A DNA stretch of 64,000 nt from Thermoplasmata archaeon (lineage in GTDB: Archaea; Thermoplasmatota; Thermoplasmata; Methanomassiliicoccales; Methanomethylophilaceae). The position numbers and the translations under genes are program-made. Shown one piece after another: positions 42,035 through 51,643 of the stretch. Each line of letters opens with the position of its first letter. The first letter of the stretch is position 1. A model generated the notes under the pieces. It worked only from the letters and a program-made list of their open reading frames with translations, searched no databases and was not told the origin of the DNA. The stretch lies in the NCBI GenBank assembly GCA_015063125.1, contig SUTB01000006.1, positions 1 through 64,000 on the forward strand. Reading direction: 5' to 3'.

Positions 42035-43387
42035 ATGAAGATGTTCGGCACAAACGGTATCCGCGGAGTAGCGAACGAGTATCTGGATTGCGGGCTGTCC
42101 ACCAAGGTGGGCATGGCCATTGCGTATGTGCTGGGCCCCGGGCCCATCGCCATTGCCATGGATACAAGGATATCGTCTCCGATGATCGCATCATGCGTTT
42201 CGGCCGGACTGATGTCAATGGGAGTGGACGTCATCGATCTGGGCATGGTCCCCACGCCCGCCCTCCAATATTACGTCAAGACGCATGACAAGGTCACTGC
42301 AGGCGTGATGATAACCGCTTCCCACAACCCTCCCGAGTTCAACGGAATCAAATGCGTTGCGGGGGATGGTACGGAGTGCACCCATGAGCAGGAATCGGCC
42401 ATAGAGGATGCATATGAGAAGGATCTCAAAACGGTTCCCTGGAAGGATATCGGACAGATGTCCAGGGTCGAGGATGCCGGAGAGGAATACGTTGATTCGA
42501 TAGTCTCCAAGGTCGATGTGGAGTCCATCAGAAAATCCAATATCAAAGTGGTGCTGGACTGCGCCAACGGCGCATCAGTCCACACATCGCCGTTGCTGCT
42601 TGAGAAGCTCGGTGTTTCAGGAGTGGTCCTGAACAGCGAGCCTGACGGTATGTTCCCCGGCCACTACAGCGAACCGGTCGAGGAGAACCTATCCGAGCTG
42701 AAGGAGACCGTAGTTGAGATAGGAGCGGACCTCGGAATCGCCCATGACGGCGATGCGGACCGCTGCGTATTCGTCTCCAACACAGGGAAGTATCTTCCCG
42801 GGGATATCGGACTGGCGATCCTGGCGATCCTGTGCATGAGGAACAATCCTTCCAAGAAACAGCTGGCGTCTACGGTGGCGTTGTCCAGTATGGTTGAGGA
42901 CGCTGTTGCTGCCGAAGGCGGTGAGACCATCCGTACAGCAGTGGGTTCACCCATAGTGGCGAGGAAGATGATCGAGACCGGCGCTCCCATAGGCGGGGAG
43001 GACAACGGCGGGATAATCTTCTCCGACCATCAGTTCTGCAGGGATGGCGCCATGGCAGCTGCCAGGATGATCGAGTTCATCGCGAAGAACGGTCCTCTTC
43101 AGGATCAGGTGGACAAGCTCCCGGTGTATCATACCATCAAATCGGCCGCCTACTGTCCTGATGACAAGAAGGAGTACCTCGTATCGGAGATGGTCAAGAA
43201 CCATTCCTCGGAGAAGCTGGACAGGACAGACGGCCTGAAGATCGTCTATGATGACGGATGGGTGCTGCTGCGCCCTTCGGGGACCGAGCCGAAGTTCAGG
43301 ATCTATTCCGAATCCAAGGATCCCGCTATCGCCAAATCCAGGTCCGAGCAGTTCGTGAAAGAGGTCGCCGATATTCTCTCGCAGTGA
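42035..43387 (+). CDS. glmM: Phosphohexomutase (phosphomannomutase/phosphoglucosamine mutase)
   Basis: A 450-residue alpha-D-phosphohexomutase. Domain order is standard: FGTNGIRG at the N-terminus, active-site TASHNPPEFNGIK, metal-binding DGDADR, sugar-binding GGEDNGGI, and phosphate-binding RPSGTEPKFRIYSE. Substrate could be glucosamine-1-P, mannose-1-P or glucose-1-P. Last gene of the SIS-SIS-mutase operon. Confidence 0.93.
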   Translation: MKMFGTNGIRGVANEYLDCGLSTKVGMAIAYVLGPGPIAIAMDTRISSPMIASCVSAGLMSMGVDVIDLGMVPTPALQYYVKTHDKVTAGVMITASHNPPEFNGIKCVAGDGTECTHEQESAIEDAYEKDLKTVPWKDIGQMSRVEDAGEEYVDSIVSKVDVESIRKSNIKVVLDCANGASVHTSPLLLEKLGVSGVVLNSEPDGMFPGHYSEPVEENLSELKETVVEIGADLGIAHDGDADRCVFVSNTGKYLPGDIGLAILAILCMRNNPSKKQLASTVALSSMVEDAVAAEGGETIRTAVGSPIVARKMIETGAPIGGEDNGGIIFSDHQFCRDGAMAAARMIEFIAKNGPLQDQVDKLPVYHTIKSAAYCPDDKKEYLVSEMVKNHSSEKLDRTDGLKIVYDDGWVLLRPSGTEPKFRIYSESKDPAIAKSRSEQFVKEVADILSQ

Positions 43388-43444
43388 TCCCTGCCTATCC
43401 ATAATCGTTTATACCCGCGCGAACGTGCAAGGTTCAGTAACCAA

Positions 43445-43461
43445 GCCGCGCCGTGCGCGGC
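43445..43461 (+). promoter_or_regulatory. GC-rich hairpin in the ilvE leader
   Basis: GCCGCGC-CGT-GCGCGGC, a perfect 7-bp hairpin about 25 bp before the start codon and downstream of a TATA-like CGTTTATACC (about 43406). Confidence 0.4.
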
Positions 43462-43485
43462 ATCACATTCCAAAAAGGTGTTCAA

Positions 43486-44424
43486 ATGGACAAGGGAAAG
43501 AAGATTTGGCTTGACGGCAACATCGTCAACTGGGAGGACGCGAAGGTCCATGTCCTCTGCCATGCGCTCAACTATGGAACAGGTATCTTCGAGGGTATCA
43601 GGGTCTACGAGACCCCCAAGGGCCCCGCTGTCTACAGGCTCAAGGATCACGTCAAGAGACTGATGGACGGATGCAAGATCATGGGAATCGAACCCAAGGT
43701 CAACGGCAAGCTCATGACCATGGACGACATCATCGAGGCCCACAAGGAGATCATCAGGGAGAACGCAAAGCTCGGATTCACCACCGACTACATCAAGCCC
43801 ACCGTCTTCCTCTCAGGAGAGGAGGTCGGACTCAACCCTACGAAGGTCCCTTCCTCGCTGTCCATCTGCTGCGTCCACATGGGATCCTACCTCGGTGAGG
43901 ATGCCAATGCCGGAGCCAAGCTGATCACCTCATCCTGGCACAGGCCCGATAACCTCTGCTCACCTGCAGGTGCGAAGGTCAACGGAACCTACGTCACATC
44001 CACCCTCGCAAAGAGGGAGGCCGTCCGTCAGGGAGCCGATGAGGCAGTGATGCTCAACTCCTGCGGACACGTCGCGGAGTGCACCGGAGAGAACATCTTC
44101 ATCTACCGCAAGGGAGTCATCTACACACCCTCCATCTCCGAGAGCATCCTCGAGGGAATCACAAGGGATTCCATCATCAAGGTCGCCAGGGACATGGGCT
44201 ACACCGTTGTCGAGAAGGAGATCTCCAGGTCCGAGCTCATATCAGCTGATGAGGTCTGGATGACCGGAACCGCTGCCGAGATCGGACCCGTCACAATGAT
44301 CGACGGAAGGGTCATCGGAGACGGAAAGATCGGCAAGGTCGCCACAGATATCCACAAGAAGTTCATCGAGATCACCACTGGAAAGGATCCCAAGTACGAT
44401 GCGTGGCTCGACTACGTGAACTGA
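43486..44424 (+). CDS. ilvE: Branched-chain amino acid aminotransferase
   Basis: A 312-residue fold-type IV PLP aminotransferase. FEGIRVYETPKGPAVYRL near the N-terminus, the lysine region (ADEVWMTGTAAEI for substrate-binding, ECTGENIF for PLP phosphate contacts), and the length match ilvE. It transaminates Val, Leu and Ile. The ATG at 43486 is preceded by GGTG and a leader hairpin. Confidence 0.93.
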   Translation: MDKGKKIWLDGNIVNWEDAKVHVLCHALNYGTGIFEGIRVYETPKGPAVYRLKDHVKRLMDGCKIMGIEPKVNGKLMTMDDIIEAHKEIIRENAKLGFTTDYIKPTVFLSGEEVGLNPTKVPSSLSICCVHMGSYLGEDANAGAKLITSSWHRPDNLCSPAGAKVNGTYVTSTLAKREAVRQGADEAVMLNSCGHVAECTGENIFIYRKGVIYTPSISESILEGITRDSIIKVARDMGYTVVEKEISRSELISADEVWMTGTAAEIGPVTMIDGRVIGDGKIGKVATDIHKKFIEITTGKDPKYDAWLDYVN

Positions 44425-44439
44425 TCCAAAACAATTCAG

Positions 44440-44456
44440 CCCCCGCAAGGGGGTTT
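44440..44456 (+). terminator. Terminator after ilvE
   Basis: CCCCC-GCAA-GGGGG hairpin with a GNRA-type loop followed by TTT. Confidence 0.6.
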
Positions 44457-44499
44457 CATCGCACTCACCCTTTTATATGATAATAAGATAGCAGGGATG

Positions 44500-44549
44500 C
44501 TCTTACAGAGCCGATGAATAATGATGGCGCCTTTGTGCGCCGGAAAGAG
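44500..44549 (+). promoter_or_regulatory. rpl7ae leader with candidate kink-turn
   Basis: A GGCGC / GCGCC hairpin (44526-44530, 44537-44541) is flanked by GA on the 5' side (44523-44524) and GA on the 3' side (44543-44544), and further out by CTCTT / AAGAG (44500-44504, 44545-44549). Tandem GA pairs next to a stem are the core of a kink-turn, the RNA motif L7Ae binds. The distance between GA and outer stem is longer than usual, so this is tentative. Confidence 0.3.
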
Positions 44550-44558
44550 GTAATTGAA

Positions 44559-44924
44559 ATGTCTGTATTTGTTAAATTCGAGACCCCTAAGGAGGTCTCC
44601 GACAAGGCATACGCTCTCGCTGAGGCAGCTCGCGACGGCGGTAAGATCAAGAAGGGAACAAACGAGGTCACAAAGGCCGTCGAGCGCGGAAACGCAGCAA
44701 TGGTCATCATGGCCGTCGACGTCGAGCCCCCAGAGATCCTGGCCCACATGCCCGCTCTCTGTGACGAGAGGAACGTTCCCTACGTGTACGTCCCCAGCAA
44801 GGTCGAGCTTGGAGCCGCTATCGGACTCAACAAGCCCGCAGCATCCGTCGCCATCATGGACGTCGGAAAGGGAAAAGCACTCTGTGATGAGATCGCTCAG
44901 GCAACCGCAGCCCTCAAGAACTGA
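44559..44924 (+). CDS. rpl7ae: 50S ribosomal protein L7Ae
   Basis: A 121-residue L7Ae starting [18 protein letters not shown], with the kink-turn-binding [16 protein letters not shown] and [12 protein letters not shown]. Besides the ribosome it is a core protein of C/D and H/ACA RNPs and RNase P. ATG at 44559 follows AGAGGT; an in-frame upstream start at 44514 lies in the leader. Operon rpl7ae-rps28e-rpl24e-ndk. Confidence 0.96.
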   Translation: MSVFVKFETPKEVSDKAYALAEAARDGGKIKKGTNEVTKAVERGNAAMVIMAVDVEPPEILAHMPALCDERNVPYVYVPSKVELGAAIGLNKPAASVAIMDVGKGKALCDEIAQATAALKN

Positions 44925-44934
44925 GGTGAGCTGA

Positions 44935-45147
44935 ATGGTCGACACTGACAGCATCCCTTCTGAAGTCGTTGAGATCATCGGAAGGACCGGAATGACCGGT
45001 GAGGCAACTCAGGTCAAGGTACGTGTCCTCGATGGCCGCGACAAGGGAAGGATCATTACAAGGAACATCATGGGTCCTGTCAGAATGGGTGACATCCTCA
45101 TGCTGAGGGAGACATCCAGAGAAGCCAGGAAACTGGGCATGAGGTGA
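44935..45147 (+). CDS. rps28e: 30S ribosomal protein S28e
   Basis: A 70-residue OB-fold S28e with the family core [23 protein letters not shown] and the basic [11 protein letters not shown] end. Ten bp after rpl7ae and overlapping the leader of rpl24e. The L7Ae-S28e-L24e-Ndk arrangement is conserved in archaea. Confidence 0.96.
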   Translation: MVDTDSIPSEVVEIIGRTGMTGEATQVKVRVLDGRDKGRIITRNIMGPVRMGDILMLRETSREARKLGMR

Positions 45148-45152
45148 TTTCG

Positions 45153-45374
45153 ATGGTAGACACATCCAAGAGATGCTCGTTCTGCGGAGCACCCATCGAG
45201 CCCGGAACCGGCAAGATGTTCGTCAAGAAGGACGGAACCATCCTCTTCTTCGACACCAACAAGTGCTACAAGAACATGATCGAGCTGAAGAGGGTCGCTC
45301 GTACCACCGAGTGGACCGAGAAGGCAGCCAAAGAGAAGGCAGCCAGGCTCAAGGCAGCAGAGAAGAAGGAGTGA
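45153..45374 (+). CDS. rpl24e: 50S ribosomal protein L24e
   Basis: A 73-residue L24e with a zinc knuckle [21 protein letters not shown] and C-terminal basic helix ([18 protein letters not shown]). The GAGGTG at 45141-45146 favours ATG at 45153. Ndk begins 5 bp downstream. Confidence 0.95.
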   Translation: MVDTSKRCSFCGAPIEPGTGKMFVKKDGTILFFDTNKCYKNMIELKRVARTTEWTEKAAKEKAARLKAAEKKE

Positions 45375-45379
45375 GTTCC

Positions 45380-45835
45380 ATGGCTATGGAGCAGACTTAC
45401 CTGATGGTCAAGCCCGACGGAGTCCAGCGCGGACTCTGCGGCGAGATCCTCTCGCGCTTCGAGAAGAAGGGACTGAAGATCGTCGGTCTCAAGTTCATGG
45501 TGATCTCCAAGGAGATCGCCGAGAACCACTACGGCGAGCACAAGGGAAAGCCCTTCTTCCCCTCACTCATCAGCTACATAACCTCCGGCCCCGTCATGGC
45601 GATGGTGCTCGAGGGAGAGGATGCAGTCCAGATCTGCAGGAACATGATGGGAAAGACCAAGCCCATCGAGTCCGCTCCTGGAACCATCCGCGGCGACTAC
45701 GCAATGGTCACCGGCTGCAACATCATCCACGGATCGGACTCCGTCGAGTCCGCCAAGAGGGAGATCTCCATCTTCTTCAAGCCCGAGGAGCTTGTCACAT
45801 ACGACAGGACCGCGGACAAGTGGATCTACGAGTGA
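45380..45835 (+). CDS. ndk: Nucleoside diphosphate kinase
   Basis: A 151-residue Ndk with catalytic His in [19 protein letters not shown] and the N-terminal [14 protein letters not shown]. It equilibrates NTP pools by ping-pong phosphohistidine chemistry. ATG at 45380 or 45386 (both in frame). It ends the L7Ae operon and is followed by a hairpin terminator at 45866. Confidence 0.96.
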   Translation: MAMEQTYLMVKPDGVQRGLCGEILSRFEKKGLKIVGLKFMVISKEIAENHYGEHKGKPFFPSLISYITSGPVMAMVLEGEDAVQICRNMMGKTKPIESAPGTIRGDYAMVTGCNIIHGSDSVESAKREISIFFKPEELVTYDRTADKWIYE

Positions 45836-45865
45836 GTTCTTGATAGTACAGTGAAACTTCAATAC

Positions 45866-45887
45866 GGCCCGGCCGTTCGGTCGGGCC
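45866..45887 (+). terminator. Terminator after ndk
   Basis: GGCCCGGCCG-TT-CGGTCGGGCC hairpin (10 bp with one G-T pair), 30 bp after the stop. Confidence 0.55.
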
Positions 45888-45939
45888 ATCATCTTCTATC
45901 ATCGTCATCCTAGCAGATCTGGACACATCGATTAATGAA

Positions 45940-45990
45940 TTTACTACGAAAAATGAAGTAAAATTATTTTACTAACAAATCGAAAGTAAA
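45940..45990. promoter_or_regulatory. Two tandem operator-like repeats before the ATPase gene
   Basis: Two copies of TTTACT-N11-AGTAAA (45940-45962 and 45968-45990), 28 bp apart start to start. A further internal AGTAAAA-TTA-TTTTACT palindrome arises where they meet. They sit just upstream of TATA-like AATTATATATT (about 45990-46000). Confidence 0.5.
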
Positions 45991-46022
45991 ATTATATATT
46001 CTGATCCCGATGAAGAAATGCC

Positions 46023-47453
46023 ATGAAAGGATTCGTCGGACGTGTCAGAGAGCTCGAATATCTGGAAACGATATGGTCCAAGGAGCGTTACAAAACCTGT
46101 GCGATCTTCGGCCGCAGGCGCATAGGCAAGACGAGCCTGATCAATCAGTTTATCCAAGATAAGGACAGTATTGTGTTCGATATGGTCAAGGGTTCCGAAA
46201 GGGAGAATGTCCTGAGGATGATGCGCATCCTGGGGGAATCTCTCTCGACAGATTCGGATGCGTCCCTGTTTGATGTCTTCCAGGTATTGAAGAGGATATG
46301 TTCCGAGAGGGATACGGTAATAGTAATCGATGAGATGCCTTACCTCACTGGAAGGAATCCAGGCGCAGCATCGGAGATACAGCATTTCGTGGATTGGATG
46401 GTCGATAACTCGGGGTCCATGATGATCGTATGCGGCTCATCCGTATCGATGATGTTGGAAGAATTGAACGACCGTAAGGATCCGCTATACGGCAGATTCC
46501 ATCATAGGGTGGATCTCGGTCCTCTGACAATAGAGGAGACCAGGCAGTTCCACCCGGGATTGTCCGACCAGGATATCCTGAGGACGTATCTGATTCTGGG
46601 AGGCATCCCGTTGTTCCATGCCGGGGCGGGAGACCGCAGCTATCGGGCCATAGTCGAGGATTATCTGCTGGATCCGAACGGTATCTTCAATAACGATTCG
46701 GTCGAAATCGTCGTCAGTGAGCTGAAATCCCTATCCTCGGATGCGATGTCCGTCTTAGAAGCCATATCGTCCGGTCACTCCAGGTTCGGGGAAATCGTCT
46801 CAAGGACGGGTCTTCCGGATCCGGTGGTCAACAAATGTCTGACAGGTCTATCGGGTATGCGCCTGATCGACACCCTCCATCCAATGGCCGGGGCTCCGAA
46901 GCATCCCCGTTACATCATAACCGATGGTCCGACTTCATTCCATTTCTCCGTCATCAGGAACAATCCGAACTCGGTGAGAGTGACCGAGGGCAGGTATGAT
47001 GCGCTGTCGCAGCAGATCACCACGTTCCTGGGGAAACAGTTCGAGATATTCTGCAGGGACGAGATATCGATAAGGTATCCGTGTGTGGAGATCGGCAGCT
47101 GGTGGGGGGCCGTGCCTGTCAGGGATGAGGAAGGGAATCCGATACACGATGACAGGGGAAAGGTCGTCACAGAGGATGAGGATATAGACGTGGTTGCCAC
47201 ATTGCGCAGCGGCAATAACCGCATCGATATGTTCGCGGAATGCAAGTTCACCAAGAACAAGGTGTCATTCACGACATTGAACAAACTCCAGAGGAGGGTA
47301 TCATCCCTGAAGGGGGGATACAATGCAAGGTTGGCGATCGTGTCGGGATCAGGATTCGAGGACGATCTGATCGAATATGCGGAGGATGCAGGCGTGATAC
47401 TGATAGGCCCCGAGAATATCGTCGGTAAGGAACCGTATCCGCAGATAATCTGA
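46023..47453 (+). CDS. Archaeal AAA-type ATPase with DUF234 C-terminal domain
   Basis: A 476-residue STAND-like archaeal ATPase. Walker A FGRRRIGKTSLI, Walker B VIVIDEMPYL, a winged-helix middle region and a C-terminal DUF234-type domain (AECKFTKNKVSF, with E and K arrangement of a PD-(D/E)xK fold) that is nuclease-like. These proteins are widespread in archaea, often expanded or mobile. Monocistronic with tandem inverted repeats in the promoter. Confidence 0.85.
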   Translation: MKGFVGRVRELEYLETIWSKERYKTCAIFGRRRIGKTSLINQFIQDKDSIVFDMVKGSERENVLRMMRILGESLSTDSDASLFDVFQVLKRICSERDTVIVIDEMPYLTGRNPGAASEIQHFVDWMVDNSGSMMIVCGSSVSMMLEELNDRKDPLYGRFHHRVDLGPLTIEETRQFHPGLSDQDILRTYLILGGIPLFHAGAGDRSYRAIVEDYLLDPNGIFNNDSVEIVVSELKSLSSDAMSVLEAISSGHSRFGEIVSRTGLPDPVVNKCLTGLSGMRLIDTLHPMAGAPKHPRYIITDGPTSFHFSVIRNNPNSVRVTEGRYDALSQQITTFLGKQFEIFCRDEISIRYPCVEIGSWWGAVPVRDEEGNPIHDDRGKVVTEDEDIDVVATLRSGNNRIDMFAECKFTKNKVSFTTLNKLQRRVSSLKGGYNARLAIVSGSGFEDDLIEYAEDAGVILIGPENIVGKEPYPQII

Positions 47454-47564
47454 GGACGTCTCCGCGACCGTATGCAAAGCTTATTTACCGAAGCGCCTTT
47501 GCCTGGTTAACTGCACTTATTATAAAGTGTCAGTCGGATTTGGAATACATGGAAAGTGGTGACT

Positions 47565-49313
47565 ATGGCGATAAGACAACCGGTTGTGAGCGTTCTCGGT
47601 CACGTTGACCATGGGAAGACCAAGCTTTTGGATAGGATCAGGGGGACATCGGTGCAGGCCCGCGAGGCAGGCGCCATCACGCAGCACATAGGTGCGACCG
47701 AAGTCCCCATCGAGCACATCTACAAGGTCTGTAAACAGCTCATCGGGAACAAGAAGTTCGACGTTCCTGGATTGCTTTTCATCGACACCCCAGGCCACCA
47801 TTCTTTCATCACTCTCCGTGCGAGGGGAGGATCCCTCGCAGATATCGCCGTTCTCGTCATAGACATAAGGGAGGGGCTGATGCCACAGACCATCGAGTCC
47901 ATCAGGATCCTCAGGCAGTACAAGACGCCGTTCGTCATCGCCCTCAACAAGATCGACACCATCGAGGGTTGGATCTCCGAGGAGGGAAGGCCGTTCATCC
48001 TGTCCGAGAAGCAGCAGCAGGCTCACACGCTGCAGGTATTCAACGACAAGCTGTACACCGTCATCGCGCAGCTCTCCGAGGAGGGCATCTTCGCTGACAG
48101 GTACGACAGGATCGATGACTTCACCAAGAACGTGGCGCTCGTCCCCATGTCCGCAAAGGAAGGGGAGGGTGTGCCTGATCTGCTTCTGGTCCTCATAGGA
48201 TTGGCGCAGCGCTTCCTGGAGTCGAGGCTGGAGAAAGGAGAGGGACCAGGTAAGGGAACTATCCTGGAGATCAAGGAGGAGAAGGGACTGGGGAAGACCC
48301 TGGATATGATCCTCTATTCCGGTACGATCAAGAAAGGAGACATGGTCGCCCTGGGTACGAGGGGAGCACCCGTAGTGACCAAGGTCAAGGCCATCTTGAA
48401 ACCCAAACCACTCGATGAGATCCGCGACCCCAGGGACAGGTTCGATTCCGTCCCCGTGCTGCACGCAGCGGCGGGAGTCAAGATTTCATGTCAGAACGTC
48501 GACGGGGTCATCGCCGGCGCTCCTATGCTAGTCGTGAAGAACGAGAAGGACCCCGCAATCAAATCGCTCCAGGAGGAGTCCACGGTCAAGATCGAGACGA
48601 CCGAGAACGGTATCTCCATCAAGGCCGATGCGGTAGGTTCCCTGGAAGCCCTGGCGTTCGAGGCCAAGGCCAACAACATCCCCATCCGCAAGTACGGAGT
48701 GGGAGAGATCACCAGGAGGGATATTGTGGAGGCCGCCTACGGCGACAAGAAGAACTGTGTCCTCTTGGGATTCAACGCTACATTATCGAAGGATGCGGAG
48801 GCCGAGCTGGCCCTGCATCCCGAACTCAAGGTCATCACCAATCAGATCGTCTACAAGCTCATCGAGGATTACGTCGATTGGGTGGACGAGACCAAGAGGC
48901 AGGCCGAAGGGGACAAGAGAGCGGAGTTCTCGTTCCCCGCTAAGTTCAAGATCCTGCCCAACTGCATCTTCCGTGCCAGCAAGCCCGCCATCGTCGGCGT
49001 CAGGGTTTTGGCTGGAAGGATCAGGCCCGGCGAGAACCTCATAGGTCCCGACGGACGCGACTGCGGAAGGATCAAATCTATCCACACCGGAGAAGACACC
49101 CTGAAGGAAGCCGTACAGGGAGAGGAGGTCGCCGTCGGTATAGAGGGTGTAACCGCGGGCAGGCAGATCAACGAGGAAGATGTCATCTATGTGGACCTCA
49201 TCGGATCTTCCATAAAACCGCTGAAGGAGATGGACCTCAACGAAGACGAGAAGATGGCCTTGGAAGAGACCATCGCGATCAAGCGTAAGGACGAGCCCTT
49301 CTGGGGAATGTAA
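47565..49313 (+). CDS. infB: Translation initiation factor aIF5B
   Basis: A 582-residue aIF5B (IF2 homologue). G domain: [35 protein letters not shown]. Then domain II, a characteristic eIF5B middle and C-terminal domain IV with VRVLAGRIRPGENL. It promotes subunit joining with initiator tRNA. ATG at 47565 follows GGTGA; GTG at 47556 is an alternative. Confidence 0.95.
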   Translation: MAIRQPVVSVLGHVDHGKTKLLDRIRGTSVQAREAGAITQHIGATEVPIEHIYKVCKQLIGNKKFDVPGLLFIDTPGHHSFITLRARGGSLADIAVLVIDIREGLMPQTIESIRILRQYKTPFVIALNKIDTIEGWISEEGRPFILSEKQQQAHTLQVFNDKLYTVIAQLSEEGIFADRYDRIDDFTKNVALVPMSAKEGEGVPDLLLVLIGLAQRFLESRLEKGEGPGKGTILEIKEEKGLGKTLDMILYSGTIKKGDMVALGTRGAPVVTKVKAILKPKPLDEIRDPRDRFDSVPVLHAAAGVKISCQNVDGVIAGAPMLVVKNEKDPAIKSLQEESTVKIETTENGISIKADAVGSLEALAFEAKANNIPIRKYGVGEITRRDIVEAAYGDKKNCVLLGFNATLSKDAEAELALHPELKVITNQIVYKLIEDYVDWVDETKRQAEGDKRAEFSFPAKFKILPNCIFRASKPAIVGVRVLAGRIRPGENLIGPDGRDCGRIKSIHTGEDTLKEAVQGEEVAVGIEGVTAGRQINEEDVIYVDLIGSSIKPLKEMDLNEDEKMALEETIAIKRKDEPFWGM

Positions 49314-49415
49314 TCGAGAAATCAAACTGGGCAAGTCTTTGATTTGTCGCCGATTAATTCACACCGAGGATTTCTGACGGCATATGTTTTAACCTATGGG
49401 ATGCACAATCCAATC

Positions 49416-49900
49416 ATGACACGCCAGATGAGGAAATCCGTGAGGGAAGTGAAGGAATTCGACGACATCGTCAGCATCATCGACCGCTGCGAGGTCGTAA
49501 GGGTCGGCCTGAAGGACGAACCGTTCCCGTACGTGGTCCCCCTGTCCTACGGATTCGATGTGAACGAAGGGAAGGTGTCCCTGTACTTCCATTGTGCCCC
49601 GGTGGGCAGGAAGGTCGAGCTCATCGAGAATGACCCCCATGTCTGCATCGAATGTGACAGGTCCAAGCTGTTCAGCGGGGAGGAACGCGGCATACCTGCG
49701 ATTTCGAGAGCGTGATCGCCAACGACACCGTCACCGAGGTCCGTTCCGAGGAGGCACTCAAAGGCCTCGGTCTCATAATGCAGCACTGCGGATACGGCCA
49801 GAGGAAGCTCAACGAATCCACGTTGGAGCGTTTGAAGGTCTATCGTATCGATCTGGAGGATGTCTCCGGCAAAAGGCGGCAGGAGGACGGGCATCACTGA
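49416..49900 (+). pseudogene. Frameshifted pyridoxamine-5'-phosphate-oxidase-like (NimA-type) flavoprotein
   Basis: The first part (49416 to about 49715) encodes an FMN-binding split-barrel start: RKSVREVKEFDDIVSIIDRC, FPYVVPLSYGFD, HCAPVGRKVELI. It then runs out of frame to a TGA at 49713. Shifting frame near 49690-49695 restores the family core CDFESVIAND and the C-terminal YRIDLEDVSGKRR up to 49900. One missing base would explain it. Function would be small flavoprotein-type reduction or nitroimidazole resistance. Pseudogene, sequencing error or programmed shift cannot be separated here. Confidence 0.75.
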
Positions 49901-50002
49901 ACGTCACCGTACATACGACGCCTGTACTGTGCGGAACGGATAGTCGGTCTATCCATATCTTTTTAAACCATCCTTTATTACACGCACAATACAGGTGTTC
50001 AA

Positions 50003-50401
50003 ATGGCAGAATTCAAAGCTGTTGTTAACGACAAGAAAACCGGAAAGTCATACAATGTGGCTGTCTCCGGTCACCACGCGAACTCTCTGATCGGTATCAC
50101 AATCGGAGAGACAGTCGACGGAGTCTTCTTTGGTCTCCCCGAGTACAAGATTAAGATCACCGGTGGATCCGACTCCAACGGCACACCCATGAGGAAGGAC
50201 CTTCCCGGAAACAAGAGGCTCAGACTCCTGCTCTCCGACGGAAAGGGATTCCACGAGAGGTACGACGGAGAGAGGAAGAGGACCGCAATCCGCGGTAACG
50301 CCATCTCCGCAGAGATCGTCCAGATCAACGCCGTCATCGAAGAGTACGGACCCAAGTCCATCGAGGAGTGTCTCAACCCCGAGGCACCCGCGGAGAACTG
50401 A
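50003..50401 (+). CDS. rps6e: 30S ribosomal protein S6e
   Basis: A 132-residue S6e starting [18 protein letters not shown], with the family segment [16 protein letters not shown] and [10 protein letters not shown]. Its stop (TGA at 50399-50401) overlaps the aIF2-gamma start. A promoter with TATA-like TCTTTTTAAA lies about 40 bp upstream. Confidence 0.95.
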   Translation: MAEFKAVVNDKKTGKSYNVAVSGHHANSLIGITIGETVDGVFFGLPEYKIKITGGSDSNGTPMRKDLPGNKRLRLLLSDGKGFHERYDGERKRTAIRGNAISAEIVQINAVIEEYGPKSIEECLNPEAPAEN

Positions 50402-51639
50402 TGAAAGTACCAAAGCAGCCCGAGATCAACATCGGGATGATCGGTCACGTCGACCACGGTAAGACAACCCTTACCAAGGCCCTTTCGGGAGAGTGGACTG
50501 ACCGTCACTCGGAGGAATTGAAGAGAGGAATCTCCATCCGTCTCGGGTACGCAGACGTAGCGTTCTACAAATGTCCTGAATGTCAGGGTGCAGCGGCATA
50601 CGGCACCACCAAGAAGTGTAAGAACTGCGGTGCCGAGGCCGAGTACCTCAGGGCGGTGTCCTTCGTTGACGCCCCCGGACACGAGACCCTAATGGCGACC
50701 ATGCTCTCGGGAGCTGCCCTCATGGACGGAGCCCTGCTGCTGGTGGCGGCTAACGAGAAGTGCCCCCAGCCTCAGACGAAGGAGCATCTGATGGCCCTGT
50801 CGATCATCGGTATCGACAAGATCATCATCGTCCAGAACAAGATCGACATCGTCACAAGGGAACAGGCCATCGAGAACTACAAGCAGATCAAGGAGTTCGT
50901 CAAAGGGACCATAGCGGAGAACGCCCCCATCATCCCCATCTCGGCCAACCGCGGTGTGAACATCGATATGCTCATCGAGGCTATCGAGGAGCACATCGTA
51001 GCGAAGGTCAAGAGGAATGCGAAGGCAACCCCGCTCATGCACGTCGCACGTTCATTCGATATCAACTCCCCCGGAACCAAACCGGAGGACCTCAAGGGAG
51101 GAGTACTGGGAGGAACACTCATCCAGGGAACCCTGAAGGTCGGGGACGATATCGAGATCTCCCCCGGAAGGAAGACAGAGGTGGCTGGAAAGGTCGTCTA
51201 CGAGAGGATCACCGCCAAGGTGACATCGCTCGAGGCGGGCGGCCGTTCCGTCAAGTCGGTCGTTCCCGGAGGACTCATCGCCATCGGAACGGGTTTAGAC
51301 GCATCCATCACGAAGTCCGACGGATTGACAGGAAGGGTCATCGGTTCACCCGGTGAGCTTCCCGAGGTCGTCCATGACTTCAAGATGAAGACCACTCTGC
51401 TTGACCGTGTGGTGGGTTCATCCGCAGAACTGTCTGTGGAGGACATCAAGAGCAATGAGCCCCTGATGCTCAGCGTAGGTACGGCTACCACTGTGGGAGT
51501 CGTCAAGAGCGCCAGGAACGGAGCGGCCGAGGTCGTGCTTAAGATTCCGGTGTGCATCCTGCCCGGCCAGAGGGTCGCAATCTCCAGAAGGATCTCCAAC
51601 AAGTGGAGACTCATCGGTTACGGTATCGTAGATCAGTGA
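50401..51639 (+). CDS. eif2g: Translation initiation factor 2 subunit gamma
   Basis: A 412-residue aIF2-gamma. GTPase motifs [24 protein letters not shown] and VQNKIDIV, and the zinc ribbon CPEC / CKNC in the switch region. aIF2 delivers initiator Met-tRNA to the 30S subunit. The start codon ATG overlaps the rps6e stop. Confidence 0.96.
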   Translation: MKVPKQPEINIGMIGHVDHGKTTLTKALSGEWTDRHSEELKRGISIRLGYADVAFYKCPECQGAAAYGTTKKCKNCGAEAEYLRAVSFVDAPGHETLMATMLSGAALMDGALLLVAANEKCPQPQTKEHLMALSIIGIDKIIIVQNKIDIVTREQAIENYKQIKEFVKGTIAENAPIIPISANRGVNIDMLIEAIEEHIVAKVKRNAKATPLMHVARSFDINSPGTKPEDLKGGVLGGTLIQGTLKVGDDIEISPGRKTEVAGKVVYERITAKVTSLEAGGRSVKSVVPGGLIAIGTGLDASITKSDGLTGRVIGSPGELPEVVHDFKMKTTLLDRVVGSSAELSVEDIKSNEPLMLSVGTATTVGVVKSARNGAAEVVLKIPVCILPGQRVAISRRISNKWRLIGYGIVDQ

Positions 51640-51643
51640 GATC

